A stretch of DNA of 44,903 bases from Legionellaceae bacterium (GTDB taxonomy: Bacteria > Pseudomonadota > Gammaproteobacteria > Legionellales > Legionellaceae). The notes beneath the pieces are model-generated. The model had not been told where the DNA came from. It ran no database searches and worked only from the letters and a program-made list of their open reading frames with translations. A program made the position numbers and the translations under genes. Every line of letters begins with the position of its first letter. Position 1 is the stretch's first letter. This document shows positions 26,972 through 36,031 of the stretch, one piece after another. Location: assembly GCA_947474165.1 (NCBI GenBank), contig CANJHO010000010.1, forward strand, positions 1 to 44,903, read 5' to 3'.

Positions 26972-29556
26972 CTGGGAAGAATAGAAAAAAACTCTGAACA
27001 CAATACCGGCAACGGACTTTTAGAGCCATCGGCATAAACAGGATCGATAGCACTTAACATGTCTTGCAAATAATCCTGCATGCTTAATTTAACAGATGAA
27101 TCATAGGCCGGCAGCGTCATGTCTTTGATCCTATTTTTCAAAGCATCAATATCCATTGTATTTAAAGCGAAAATTTGACTCTTTAAAAACTCTGTAAGAC
27201 CCTTTAACCTTAATTTATCATGGGAGGTGGATTGACCAAAAAAACCCAAATCCCAGGATCTCGATGTCACCCCTAATGAGGATAAACGAGCAACCAAATA
27301 ATTTAAGAAAAGCCCCTTCAATTCATCTTTGTTTTGTTCTGAAGGACTAGGATATGGTTTTAGATATTCTAGCAATTGTTTACGAACAGGCCCCTCTTGA
27401 AAATAAAGAAGTTCTGCAAACTTAATATTTACCCTCACTTCCTTTAGGACAGTGCTTTGATTTTGCGCATAAGTCGCGACGAACTCATCTAAAAATTTTA
27501 TCAATAAAGGGGATACGGGTAAATTCTGGTGAGCCTTTACTGATAGTCTTGCCAATAAAAATTCTGGTTTAAACCAACTATTTGGTTGTTTAAATAACGA
27601 TTCGTCTGCGACTGATTGTAACCATCGTTGACGAACGGCTTTATCATTAAACCAAGGGAACCATGATTGATCCCTTTGGAGCACCGCTGGTTTCGCCAAT
27701 GATTCGATAATAGTAGCGTAAACATGACGTGCATGTTTAAAATCATCATGTTTAATCATAGGCCTTATCAGCTTAAAAATACTTTTAATCGCCCCGACCA
27801 AAATATTGGAACAGTCCCACAAGGACATGTAGTCCCCAGATAATGAATACTGAAAAGGGTGACTCATTATCGAAACCGCTAATATTAAAATTCGTCGCTT
27901 TGCCTCAACCGCATCGATCCCATCATATTCCCGATAAACTTTTTTTCGAGAGTTCTCACGCATATTATATCGCAGAACTCTCTTTTCAAGCTCTGGACTC
28001 AAGCGCTCATAAGGATCATAATCTAAAACCAGCTGGGTCAAAAGCTCGGCACATCCCGCGATACATCGATCTTCTCCGTCGTTATCCACTTGATCAAAAA
28101 TTTCATCAACAGTCTTGTTTTTTTCACCCAAAATAATACGCTGGTTAAGCAAACGGGTTCTTTCATTGGAGGGCAACTGTTTTAAGAAATTATAAAATAA
28201 ATGCAAGGCCTTCCCGGCCATGTACATTTGTGCTTCAGCATATTGACCCACCAGGCCTTTAAGGTAAAAACTCCCCTCAACCAAGGCTTTTAATCCTATA
28301 ATCGTATTTTTTGAAATGGGCATATCTTCAGCCCTTGTGGTTTCAAGGGCTTTCGGAATATAGGCTTTAAATTGACTAAATTGCATCCTTTTTATTTCGG
28401 TTTCAGTCAAGGGCCTTGGTTGACGTGTATTCCAATTATAAAACTTTTTGGTCTTATTAAACTGTTCTAGCGAAGTATCTAGAAGAATTAAATAGCGACC
28501 GTTATGAGATAAAATCAAATGGCTTAATGCGTGACTAGCAATACAATTCAGGTGGACTGGCTCTGTATCACACTTTATCGTTGGCATTAAAAAGCGATAA
28601 TAATTCTCTTTAAAATGTGCATTAATATGGGTTTCATCACCTGTCTTTTTATCCTTTTCTGCTATCTTGCCGCTTTCTGTTAAATGTTTAAACCAACCTG
28701 CTCCACACACCAATTGGGCCAACCGAATCCAGGGTGCGTTATCGCCCTGTTGGGAGCCTAAATACGGTAATTCATTCGCTAGTTGATAGGGTGCATTACC
28801 GCCCTGCTGGAAATCTAAATGATCCGCTTGTTCATTTGCTAGTCGTTCATGTTCTAAAAACTCTACCCAACGTATTCGATAGATTTCATGTAAAACATTC
28901 ATTGTCCAGGAATCGATTTTAACTGAATTACTCAGCAATGTCTGAATGCCCTCTGCAATACGAGAACCAGTCACAGGCAATACAGTCAAGCACTCACGCA
29001 GGCACTCGATATTAAACGCAGGGCCTACTTTAAGCTCCGCATAGAGTTCTTGAAGCGCTAAGGCCTCGCCAATAAAAGAGGCATCGTGACAGCAAAGCCA
29101 TCGAGCAATGCCCTTTAACTTGTCATCCAGATCAGTTGAATGCGTCTGCAGACAATCCAGGATAATTTCAATTAAATACATCGGATGTTTGTTAACTTGT
29201 ATAACCTGCCCATATATACAATGGACATCATCAGAAGAATCAACGGGATAAAGCGTGCAATCTGGTAAAATTTTGGCCCACTCTAAAAGCTCTTGAGAGA
29301 ATTTGCGCGGCAAGTCTTCTGTATTTTTTTCCTTAAAGTACAAATCAATTAGCTCAAGCAAGGGCCTTAGGGCTAATCTTTGGATAGTGCCTCGTTGATG
29401 CCAATGCGGCACAACCTTATTTTTTAAAGTATCCAAAAATAATTGACACTGTTCATGGGTCATCTGTGAGCTATCTAAAATACAATCTTGATGATCTGTT
29501 TTAATCCCACTCGCATTTTGCAGTTTAAAAAAATTTTTTACCCGTTCTAAAATCAT
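26965..29556 (-). CDS. Large unknown helical protein, effector-like
   Basis: 863 residues, not recognised. It is largely hydrophilic and helical, with no signal peptide or clear membrane segment. Notable parts are an N-terminal helix ERVKNFFKLQN, a His-rich PHWHQRG, CLTVLPVTGSRIAEGI, an imperfect tandem repeat near residues 239-276 (LANEQADHL.FQQGGNAP then LANELPYLGSQQGDNAP), a middle ISKNTIIGLKALVEGSFYLKGLVGQYAEAQMYMAGKALHLFYNFLKQL resembling helical repeats, and CIAGCAELLTQLV. Large unknown proteins like this in Legionellales are often type IV secretion substrates, but no export signal was proved. The stop lies in a dispersed repeat, so the C-terminus (LPSI) may have been altered by its arrival. 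Confidence 0.6.
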   Translation of the reverse strand: MILERVKNFFKLQNASGIKTDHQDCILDSSQMTHEQCQLFLDTLKNKVVPHWHQRGTIQRLALRPLLELIDLYFKEKNTEDLPRKFSQELLEWAKILPDCTLYPVDSSDDVHCIYGQVIQVNKHPMYLIEIILDCLQTHSTDLDDKLKGIARWLCCHDASFIGEALALQELYAELKVGPAFNIECLRECLTVLPVTGSRIAEGIQTLLSNSVKIDSWTMNVLHEIYRIRWVEFLEHERLANEQADHLDFQQGGNAPYQLANELPYLGSQQGDNAPWIRLAQLVCGAGWFKHLTESGKIAEKDKKTGDETHINAHFKENYYRFLMPTIKCDTEPVHLNCIASHALSHLILSHNGRYLILLDTSLEQFNKTKKFYNWNTRQPRPLTETEIKRMQFSQFKAYIPKALETTRAEDMPISKNTIIGLKALVEGSFYLKGLVGQYAEAQMYMAGKALHLFYNFLKQLPSNERTRLLNQRIILGEKNKTVDEIFDQVDNDGEDRCIAGCAELLTQLVLDYDPYERLSPELEKRVLRYNMRENSRKKVYREYDGIDAVEAKRRILILAVSIMSHPFQYSLSGDYMSLWDCSNILVGAIKSIFKLIRPMIKHDDFKHARHVYATIIESLAKPAVLQRDQSWFPWFNDKAVRQRWLQSVADESLFKQPNSWFKPEFLLARLSVKAHQNLPVSPLLIKFLDEFVATYAQNQSTVLKEVRVNIKFAELLYFQEGPVRKQLLEYLKPYPSPSEQNKDELKGLFLNYLVARLSSLGVTSRSWDLGFFGQSTSHDKLRLKGLTEFLKSQIFALNTMDIDALKNRIKDMTLPAYDSSVKLSMQDYLQDMLSAIDPVYADGSKSPLPVLCSEFFSILPSI
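28731..28846 (-). repeat. Imperfect in-frame tandem duplication
   Basis: Two units of about 54-60 bases inside the 863-residue gene encode LANE…QQGGNAP and LANE…QQGDNAP. The DNA shares TTGGGAGCCTAAAT/CTGGAAATCTAAAT and CATTCGCTAGTTG/CATTTGCTAGTCG. The copies differ by substitutions and a six-base indel, so the duplication is not very recent. Length variation between strains is likely. Confidence 0.6.
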
Positions 29557-29727
29557 ACAACATTACTTCCTGAAGAACATGCGTCGATTCTACGATAGTT
29601 TAAATACGATGGCGATACATCTAGAAAAAATTAGTCACAGCGCTATGATTCAACCCGTGATTCTCGCTTTACTCCGATAAAAACAGGATTCGGATTCGAA
29701 CGCATCACTTGAACCCAATTTGACCTT

Positions 29728-30747
29728 TTATGGCCGCGCGCAGTGTATCATATTGACAAGTCCCTCGACCCAAATGGGATGATCATTAAGGCAAGGAATA
29801 GAAATAAACTCCTGCCCGCCCAGTGCCATCCATTGTGCCCTAGCACGAATATCAATTTCTTCCAGTGTTTCCAAGCAATCGGAAACAAATGAAGGGCAAA
29901 CAATAGCGATATGATTTACATTTTTTTGCCTTAATTCTGCTAACATCAAATCTGTATAAGGTTTTATCCAAGGTGTTCTGCCCAATCTTGATTGAAAGGC
30001 AACCACATAATCGGCCGGGTTTAGATTTAAGGCTTTTGCAATAAGACGAGACGTTTCATAACATTGCGCTCGATAACAATAAGTGTTCAATTGATTCGGT
30101 TTTGGGCAAGGTTCTAATTTTGAACAAACCGCGTGGCATCCACTTTTTTCAATCTGTCTTTCAGGTAATCCATGAAAGCTAAACAGAAGGGTGTCAATTT
30201 TTTTATCTTTTAAGTGGTCTTTAATTAAACTCGCATAAGCATGAATAAAATCGGGGTTGTTAAAAAAATCTCTTGTTACATTAATTTCAGGTATATTCCA
30301 TCGCGCACCTAATGCCTTTAATAATGCAGCTATTGCCGATCCCGTTGCTGCTGATGAATATTGTGGGAATAAAGGAATGGCAATAATTTTTTGACAATCT
30401 TTAAGCTTATCCACTGCAGATTCAATGCTGGGCTTACCATATCGCATACCCAATTCAATTTGTACTGTTCTATCGAATGCTTTTCTGAGCGCGCTGATTA
30501 AATCCTGACTATTTATTAACAAGGGAGAACCTTTATCGGTCCATATTTGCTGATAAGCATGAGCCGATTTTTTATATCGAAAAGGGATGATGATCCAATT
30601 AACCAAGATGTACCGTATGATGGTTGGTAAATCAATGACGCGGGGATCATTTAAAAATTGCTTCAAATAGGAATAAACCGATTTTGAATCACTATGATCT
30701 GGTGTACCTAGATTGATTAATATTACACCCACTTTTGTACTTGTCAT
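29728..30747 (-). CDS. hemH: Ferrochelatase
   Basis: 339 residues. It inserts Fe2+ into protoporphyrin IX, the last step of heme synthesis. GVILINLGTPDHSDSKSVYSYLKQFLNDPRVID, the catalytic His in LLFSFHGLPERQI, and FQSRLGRTPWIKPYT are the family signatures; a Cys-rich stretch CHAVC…CPKPNQLNTYCYRAQCYETSR suits enzymes with an Fe-S cluster. ATG 30747 is fixed by GAGGA six bases upstream. The start lies 56 bases inside the transporter gene, so the two are coupled. Confidence 0.95.
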   Translation of the reverse strand: MTSTKVGVILINLGTPDHSDSKSVYSYLKQFLNDPRVIDLPTIIRYILVNWIIIPFRYKKSAHAYQQIWTDKGSPLLINSQDLISALRKAFDRTVQIELGMRYGKPSIESAVDKLKDCQKIIAIPLFPQYSSAATGSAIAALLKALGARWNIPEINVTRDFFNNPDFIHAYASLIKDHLKDKKIDTLLFSFHGLPERQIEKSGCHAVCSKLEPCPKPNQLNTYCYRAQCYETSRLIAKALNLNPADYVVAFQSRLGRTPWIKPYTDLMLAELRQKNVNHIAIVCPSFVSDCLETLEEIDIRARAQWMALGGQEFISIPCLNDHPIWVEGLVNMIHCARP

Positions 30748-31798
30748 CAACAATCCTCTGGTAAAAATATTTATACATCCCTATCGAGATAACCCAACAA
30801 CAAATAAAGATTAAAATGATATAGTAACCCCAATAATCCATATGCCCACTTACTTCTAGAATTGCCTTTCCAATCCCTGCCTTTACTTCAAATTGATCAA
30901 CAACAAGACTCATGGTCTCCAGAGACCCAATAATGAACGCCACAACCACTGAAACAAAGGTAATGGTTAAATTATAATATAATTTACGGACTGGTTTCAT
31001 AAAAGCCCAGCCATATGCGCCCAGCATTATCATACAGTCAGTGGTATCCACAAGTGTCATTCCCACTGTAAACAATGCGGGAAATACCAATATCGTCAAA
31101 GGTGACACACCATTTAGCGTTTGTGATGCGGCAATACCCAATAACGCAATTTCTGAAGCAGTGTCAAAACCAAGCCCAAATAAGAAACCCACAAAATACA
31201 TCTGCCAACTTTTCGTCACCAGTCTAAAAAACACACGAAAGTATCGTGTTAAAAAACCATGATGACGGGTTAACTCATCGAGATCTTCTTCATGGTAATA
31301 TTTACCTCGACGTACCGCTTGAAACGTTCTCCATGTAGACAAAAAAATGAACATATTGGTTGTCGCAATAATCAATAAAAATGAGGCAGAAATTAACGTA
31401 CAAATGACATACGCAGTCCGTTGCCATTCGGATATGACATTGTGCATCACCGTGGAGGTCACCATTGCAACCAATAGCGTTGCAATAAACACAACCGTTG
31501 AATGACCCATGGAAAAAAAGAAACCCAATGAAATCGGCTTCTTGCCTTCTTGCATTAATTTTCGAGTCACATTATCAATGGCAGCAATATGATCAGCATC
31601 CACAGCGTGCCGTAATCCAAATGTATACGCAAGCACCGCTGTACTGAACAAAAACGGGTTATCATGCAGCGCATAAAATGCCCACATCCAGACAAGCAAC
31701 GTAGCAATGAACAATATACTATATAACAAAATTGATTTCTTTCGAAGATCAACCCATTCATCATTGAATAGATAGGAGAGACGCTGCCCCATCGTCAT
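30692..31798 (-). CDS. NiCoT-family nickel/cobalt transporter
   Basis: 368 residues with about 8 membrane helices. The helix-II signature RHAVDADHIAAIDN (H-x4-D-H) binds Ni2+ or Co2+; FSMGHSTVV, FGLGFDTASEIALLG and FTVGMTLVDTTDCMIM are the other NiCoT motifs. Substrate preference cannot be read. The last 18 codons overlap hemH in another frame, giving an unusual tail (KSGCNINQSRYTRS). A strong promoter lies upstream at 31856-31884. No nickel enzyme (urease, hydrogenase) is in the window. Confidence 0.92.
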   Translation of the reverse strand: MTMGQRLSYLFNDEWVDLRKKSILLYSILFIATLLVWMWAFYALHDNPFLFSTAVLAYTFGLRHAVDADHIAAIDNVTRKLMQEGKKPISLGFFFSMGHSTVVFIATLLVAMVTSTVMHNVISEWQRTAYVICTLISASFLLIIATTNMFIFLSTWRTFQAVRRGKYYHEEDLDELTRHHGFLTRYFRVFFRLVTKSWQMYFVGFLFGLGFDTASEIALLGIAASQTLNGVSPLTILVFPALFTVGMTLVDTTDCMIMLGAYGWAFMKPVRKLYYNLTITFVSVVVAFIIGSLETMSLVVDQFEVKAGIGKAILEVSGHMDYWGYYIILIFICCWVISIGMYKYFYQRIVDDKYKSGCNINQSRYTRS

Positions 31799-31855
31799 AG
31801 TCCGTGTCCTTGTCTCTAAAAATGATTCGGTTATTGAAAAACCAGGTGGGCATTA

Positions 31856-31884
31856 ATACTACTTAGGTTGCTGTTATCTGTCAA
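31856..31884 (-). promoter_or_regulatory. Sigma-70 promoter for the transporter-hemH unit
   Basis: On the minus strand a perfect TTGACA (31884-31879) and TAGTAT (31861-31856) are separated by 17 bases, about 60 bases before the transporter start. It is among the best-looking promoters in the window. Confidence 0.7.
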
Positions 31885-32018
31885 ATTTTAACTCAAGTTA
31901 TATAGCGGCAGATGGACCCGCATTAACATACAAATTAAAGCTATTCCACTGAAAAGTTCAACCAAACTAAATAATATATTCGCCAGATACAACAAGAAAA
32001 AATGTTGCTTTCAATCAC

Positions 32019-32993
32019 TCATGAAAATTTCCCGGGGCTTATTGAGACCTTACAATAATTCGTATTAATTGAATGACTAAGCACACAATGAATCAATACC
32101 ATACTGAAGCAGGCTATTATGGTCAAAGGAATCGGCATTGTGATCACTAGAAAAATCCCCATGGGTAAAAAAATATTATTCAGCATGATTTGATTGAGAT
32201 CCTTCAAACGAGCAGCACTCGTTGCTTGTTCTTTGCTCATGATTTCTTGCGGATTAGTCTCATTCAGTTTAAGTTGATGGATTAATTGTTTGTCTTTTTC
32301 TATCTCGATTAAAATTCGCAACAGTGAGCTGATGAGAATGATAGAGGATATAATCGGTGACAGTGGAACTGCCATGACTGAAAAAGAAAATAATCCGAAA
32401 ACTATTGTGATAGACAACCCAGTGAGCAGGGATCGAAGCAGATTGAGTTCCCTACTTTGCCATTCGATGGCTAAACGAGCGCGCTCTTCACTTGTGGCTT
32501 GATTGTATTGCAAGTCATAATCATTTTTGTCTTGTTGGTAGCGAATCATCATGATTAAAATATCGGTGAGTTGTGCCAATGTCTCTAATTGCATCCCTTG
32601 AAGACCCGCGGATATCGAGTTTCTATACGATAACCAAAAAAACTCAGTCAGGTTAACAATACACCACAAACTGTCATTTAAAAGACTGTAGTACAAATCC
32701 CTCCGTATTTTATGATTGGAATTTTTCGGGAATTCAACTAAATTGAGCTGCACTAATAAACCAACGTTGGCTGAAAAACGAAGCATATAAAGAGAAAAAC
32801 TCATAACGCCTAAGGTCGTATCCAAGGGTGCAAGATCTCTGATATTGTTTTGCGATTTCGCCACATACTTTGCTAAACTTTTAGCACGATTCAATTGAAG
32901 TCGTTTATCGTTTAAATAAGAGAGCTTGCCATTAAAAAAACTCAATGTGGATGCTAAAACCTGTTTTGATGTTTCTTGCTTGTCTTTACTCAT
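32019..32993 (-). CDS. Unknown multi-pass membrane protein
   Basis: 324 residues, not recognised. Four to five hydrophobic segments are seen (about 58-82, 190-228 as two, and 268-305 as two), separated by a long basic and Gln-rich cytoplasmic part (QQDKNDYDLQYNQATSEERARLAIEWQSREL). The N-terminus LSYLNDKRLQLNRAKSLAKYVAKSQNNIRDLAPLDTTLGVMSFSLYMLRFSANVGLL is distinctive. There is no enzyme or transporter signature. It diverges from the response regulator at 33148 and might share control with it. Confidence 0.6.
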   Translation of the reverse strand: MSKDKQETSKQVLASTLSFFNGKLSYLNDKRLQLNRAKSLAKYVAKSQNNIRDLAPLDTTLGVMSFSLYMLRFSANVGLLVQLNLVEFPKNSNHKIRRDLYYSLLNDSLWCIVNLTEFFWLSYRNSISAGLQGMQLETLAQLTDILIMMIRYQQDKNDYDLQYNQATSEERARLAIEWQSRELNLLRSLLTGLSITIVFGLFSFSVMAVPLSPIISSIILISSLLRILIEIEKDKQLIHQLKLNETNPQEIMSKEQATSAARLKDLNQIMLNNIFLPMGIFLVITMPIPLTIIACFSMVLIHCVLSHSINTNYCKVSISPGKFS

Positions 32994-33147
32994 CTTAATT
33001 TCATCAATTAGTCAATAAAGAGAACTAAGAATAAGTCATTGAGTCTGTCAGAAGCGTGACACTAAGATGACAAAATTGTAATCTAATGGATTATGTTCAC
33101 GAGTCTTTTTATGTTATAATTGATAAAATTTTAACCATTGTGACTCT

Positions 33148-33819
33148 ATGCGACTATTAATTGTTGAGGATCAAAAAAAAACAGCCGACTTTATCTGTAA
33201 AGGATTTAATGAATATCAATTTCAAGCAGATGTGGTATACGATGGTGCAGAAGCCATCTATCAGGTATCTGAAATAAATTATGATGTTGTCATTTTAGAT
33301 GTGATGCTACCCATAATGGACGGATGGACTGTGCTTGAAAAAATTCGTGAATTAAAACCAGACCTACCTGTTTTAATGCTCTCTGCCTGCGATGATGTGG
33401 ATAGTCGTGTCAAAGGGCTTGAAATGGGTGCCTATGATTACCTGATTAAACCTTTTTCTTTTAATGAACTACTTGCCCGCGTTAAATCGTTGCTTCGAAG
33501 AAAACCCATTGATAATCCGATCCTATTAAGCATTGATAATCTGACGTTGAATGTACAAAAATATACTGCAATACGAGGTGGAAAGAAGTTGGCTTTAACA
33601 GCAAAAGAATTCATGCTGTTGGCACTGATGTTGCAACGACGGGGAGAGGTGCTCTCAAGAACCATCATTGCTGAGCAAGTTTGGGATATTCATTTTGACT
33701 CGAATACCAATATCATTGATGTCGCTATCAAACGCTTAAGGGAGAAGGTTGATACAGACAATCAAGTAAAATTAATCCATACCGTCAGGGGAGTAGGCTA
33801 TGTCTTGGACATTCGCTAA
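33148..33819 (+). CDS. OmpR/PhoB-family response regulator
   Basis: 223 residues. The receiver domain has E7-D8, the acceptor D51 in VVILDVMLPIMDG, and K in DYLIKPFSFNELLARV. A winged-helix C-terminus follows (LALTAKEFMLLALMLQRRGEVLSRTIIAEQVWDIHFDSNTNIIDVAIKRLREK…TVRGVGYVL), as in the CusR/CopR metal-response subgroup. TATAAT at 33115-33120 is a likely -10. It overlaps the kinase gene by 20 bases, forming a two-component pair. Confidence 0.95.
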   Translation: MRLLIVEDQKKTADFICKGFNEYQFQADVVYDGAEAIYQVSEINYDVVILDVMLPIMDGWTVLEKIRELKPDLPVLMLSACDDVDSRVKGLEMGAYDYLIKPFSFNELLARVKSLLRRKPIDNPILLSIDNLTLNVQKYTAIRGGKKLALTAKEFMLLALMLQRRGEVLSRTIIAEQVWDIHFDSNTNIIDVAIKRLREKVDTDNQVKLIHTVRGVGYVLDIR

Positions 33820-34921
33820 ATCCATGTCCATCACTAACCGATTATTATTGATATTTATTTGCTCAACTGTACTGATATTGTCTGTTATTACAGGTTTAGT
33901 ATACCCACCGATGAGGGAGTTGCTCCATCAAGCCCATTTGAATAATGAGCATTATAGTTATTTATTAACTCACATCTGTATTAAAAAGTTCTTTATTGCG
34001 CTGTGGGTCTCTACCTTAATCATCATAATTGCAAGTTATTTTCTAGCAAAAAAAACCATGAGACCGATTAAAACCTTCACTGAAGAACTCGCCTCCATTG
34101 GTGTTTCATCCTTAGGCAAGCGATTACTCGATAAAGGGAAGCCTAAGGAATTACAAGAGTTGGCAGCAACTTGCAATGATTTATTATTTCGAATTGAACG
34201 TGGATTTATACATATTAAGCAGTTTTCAGCCAGCATGGCCCATGAATTAAGAAACCCTATTCATTATCTTCAAACCGCCACCGAAATCACCCTGGCTAAA
34301 CCACAAACCGTTGAAACTTATCAAGATCTCTTACAATCACATCTTGAAGAATATCAAAATTTAACCCAATTGATAGATAATCTACTTTTTCTGACTCGTT
34401 GTGAAAGGGGTCAATTGCAATTGAGTGTCAGGACATTATCTGCAAACCATTTAATTAGTACAATGATTGAATATTATCATTCCATAGCCCAAGAAAATGG
34501 AATAGACATTCAGGTGACTGGTGATGCCCAAATTGACGTAGATGAACAATTATTTAAGCGCGTTATTGCCAATTTAATAGATAACAGCCTGGCTTATACC
34601 AAAAAGGGCGGATGTATACTTATCAGTATAGAAATAAAAAAAGACAATAGTACTCAAATTTGTATCAAAGACAATGGAATAGGGATATCAGAAGAGCATT
34701 TGCCTCTTTTATGTCAAGGATTTTATCGCGTGGATTATGGAACAAATAAAGAAAATGCAGGGCTTGGTCTGGGTTTGGCGATTGCCAAATCAATCATGGA
34801 ACATCATAAGGGACAGCTTGTTGTAAACAGCCAATTGGGTATAGGCACCATGGTTAAATTAACCTTTGCGATGAAACAAGAAAGGCATCAAGGTATTTAT
34901 TGTAATACACTTAATCAGTAA
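33800..34921 (+). CDS. Sensor histidine kinase
   Basis: 373 residues, partner of the preceding regulator. Two membrane helices (about 14-34 and 62-84) leave a periplasmic loop of under 30 residues, so the stimulus may be sensed in or near the membrane. A HAMP domain (RPIKTFTEELASIGVSSLGKRL) precedes the phospho-acceptor H148 in FSASMAHELRNPIHYLQ, then NLIDNSLAYTKKGG (N box), DNGIGIS (G1) and GLGLGLAIAKSIMEHHKG (G2). It resembles CusS-type kinases. GGAG before ATG 33800 supports the overlapping start. Confidence 0.93.
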   Translation: MSWTFAKSMSITNRLLLIFICSTVLILSVITGLVYPPMRELLHQAHLNNEHYSYLLTHICIKKFFIALWVSTLIIIIASYFLAKKTMRPIKTFTEELASIGVSSLGKRLLDKGKPKELQELAATCNDLLFRIERGFIHIKQFSASMAHELRNPIHYLQTATEITLAKPQTVETYQDLLQSHLEEYQNLTQLIDNLLFLTRCERGQLQLSVRTLSANHLISTMIEYYHSIAQENGIDIQVTGDAQIDVDEQLFKRVIANLIDNSLAYTKKGGCILISIEIKKDNSTQICIKDNGIGISEEHLPLLCQGFYRVDYGTNKENAGLGLGLAIAKSIMEHHKGQLVVNSQLGIGTMVKLTFAMKQERHQGIYCNTLNQ

Positions 34922-34958
34922 AATCTGTTAGATGTATCATTTACCTTTAGAGATCTAT

Positions 34959-35918
34959 ATGCGGAAAAACAGCAAAAAAAGCACACCCAAAAATGAACTT
35001 TGGCCAGGAAATTTTTTATTTACGGATGTTTTTTTACAGTTTATTGAACCCATTCCGGAAGCGGTTATTTTTAGCGATATCGCTGGAAAAATTCTTCAAG
35101 TAAATCAAGAGGCATGCCGAATCTTTGGTTATACGCGCCATGAATTAATGAATCTAATGATCGAGGATTTGGTACCAAACTCTATTAGAGATAGACATAG
35201 TCAACTTCGAAGATCATTTTTTGAGAACCCAAGACCTAGGTACATGCGCTCGCGAGATACCCTCTCTTTTAAGCACAAACAAGGTCACTCGGTTCCTATG
35301 GAAGCCGCTTTATTTTGTATAAATTCTGACCAAGGGCCCCTTGCTGTTAATTTAATTCGCAATGTATCCGAACTAAAATCTCATATTGATCAACTGACCG
35401 AATATGGGCTATTCGACGAACTGACGGCTCTCCATAATCGTCGCTTTGTCATGGAAGAATTAAAAATCAGACTATCTCAGTTAGGCCGTAGTAAAGAAAA
35501 GCTAGCTTTGCTTTTTATTGATATTGATCAATTCAAACCAGTTAATGATACCTATGGCCATGATTTTGGAGATGCCTTACTGATTGAAATTGGGAAGCGT
35601 CTTAAAAACACACTGAGAGAAAGTGACTTTTTGGGCCGGCTAGGAGGCGATGAATTTTGTCTTATCCTGGACCCATTTACCAATCTTATTGCCGCCAAAG
35701 TTCTAGCGAATACTATTCTTACCTCATTAAAACACCCCATATTGATTAGAGGTATTACATTAAATATTACCGCGAGTATTGGCATAGCCTCTACTACGGA
35801 AGGTTTTTTAAATGTTGAAACGCTCATTAGCGCCGCTGATAAAGCAATGTATCAAGCAAAAAAACAAGGTGGAGATCAATTCGAATTTGCAACCAGTACT
35901 CATTCACAGGGGATATAA
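34959..35918 (+). CDS. PAS-GGDEF diguanylate cyclase
   Basis: About 319 residues from ATG 34959; an in-frame ATG at 34932 is also possible but has no ribosome site. A PAS domain (IPEAVIFSDIAGKILQVNQEACRIFGYTRHELMNLMIEDLVP) leads to a GGDEF domain with DELTALHNRR, DIDQFKPVNDTYGHDFGD and an intact active site GRLGGDEF near residue 229. An inhibitory I-site R-E-S-D lies five residues before GGDEF, so product inhibition is expected. It makes c-di-GMP from GTP. It is 37 bp after the kinase, so the cluster likely acts together. Confidence 0.92.
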   Translation: MRKNSKKSTPKNELWPGNFLFTDVFLQFIEPIPEAVIFSDIAGKILQVNQEACRIFGYTRHELMNLMIEDLVPNSIRDRHSQLRRSFFENPRPRYMRSRDTLSFKHKQGHSVPMEAALFCINSDQGPLAVNLIRNVSELKSHIDQLTEYGLFDELTALHNRRFVMEELKIRLSQLGRSKEKLALLFIDIDQFKPVNDTYGHDFGDALLIEIGKRLKNTLRESDFLGRLGGDEFCLILDPFTNLIAAKVLANTILTSLKHPILIRGITLNITASIGIASTTEGFLNVETLISAADKAMYQAKKQGGDQFEFATSTHSQGI

Positions 35919-36031
35919 AACCAATTAATAGTCAGGCATGAACTGATGCTATCAATTCCTCCTTGGCGTATTAAGCGGACATTGATATGCTAGGGGTAAG
36001 GTCATCAGACTGTGAAAATAGCGAGGGGTTG

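Noticed and set aside
28734-28922. Plus-strand open frame with repeated motif
   Set aside because: It is the antisense of the internal duplication in the 863-residue gene.
29670-29700. tRNA T-loop-like GTTCGAATC on the minus strand
   Set aside because: No pairing T stem, anticodon arm or acceptor stem could be drawn around it.
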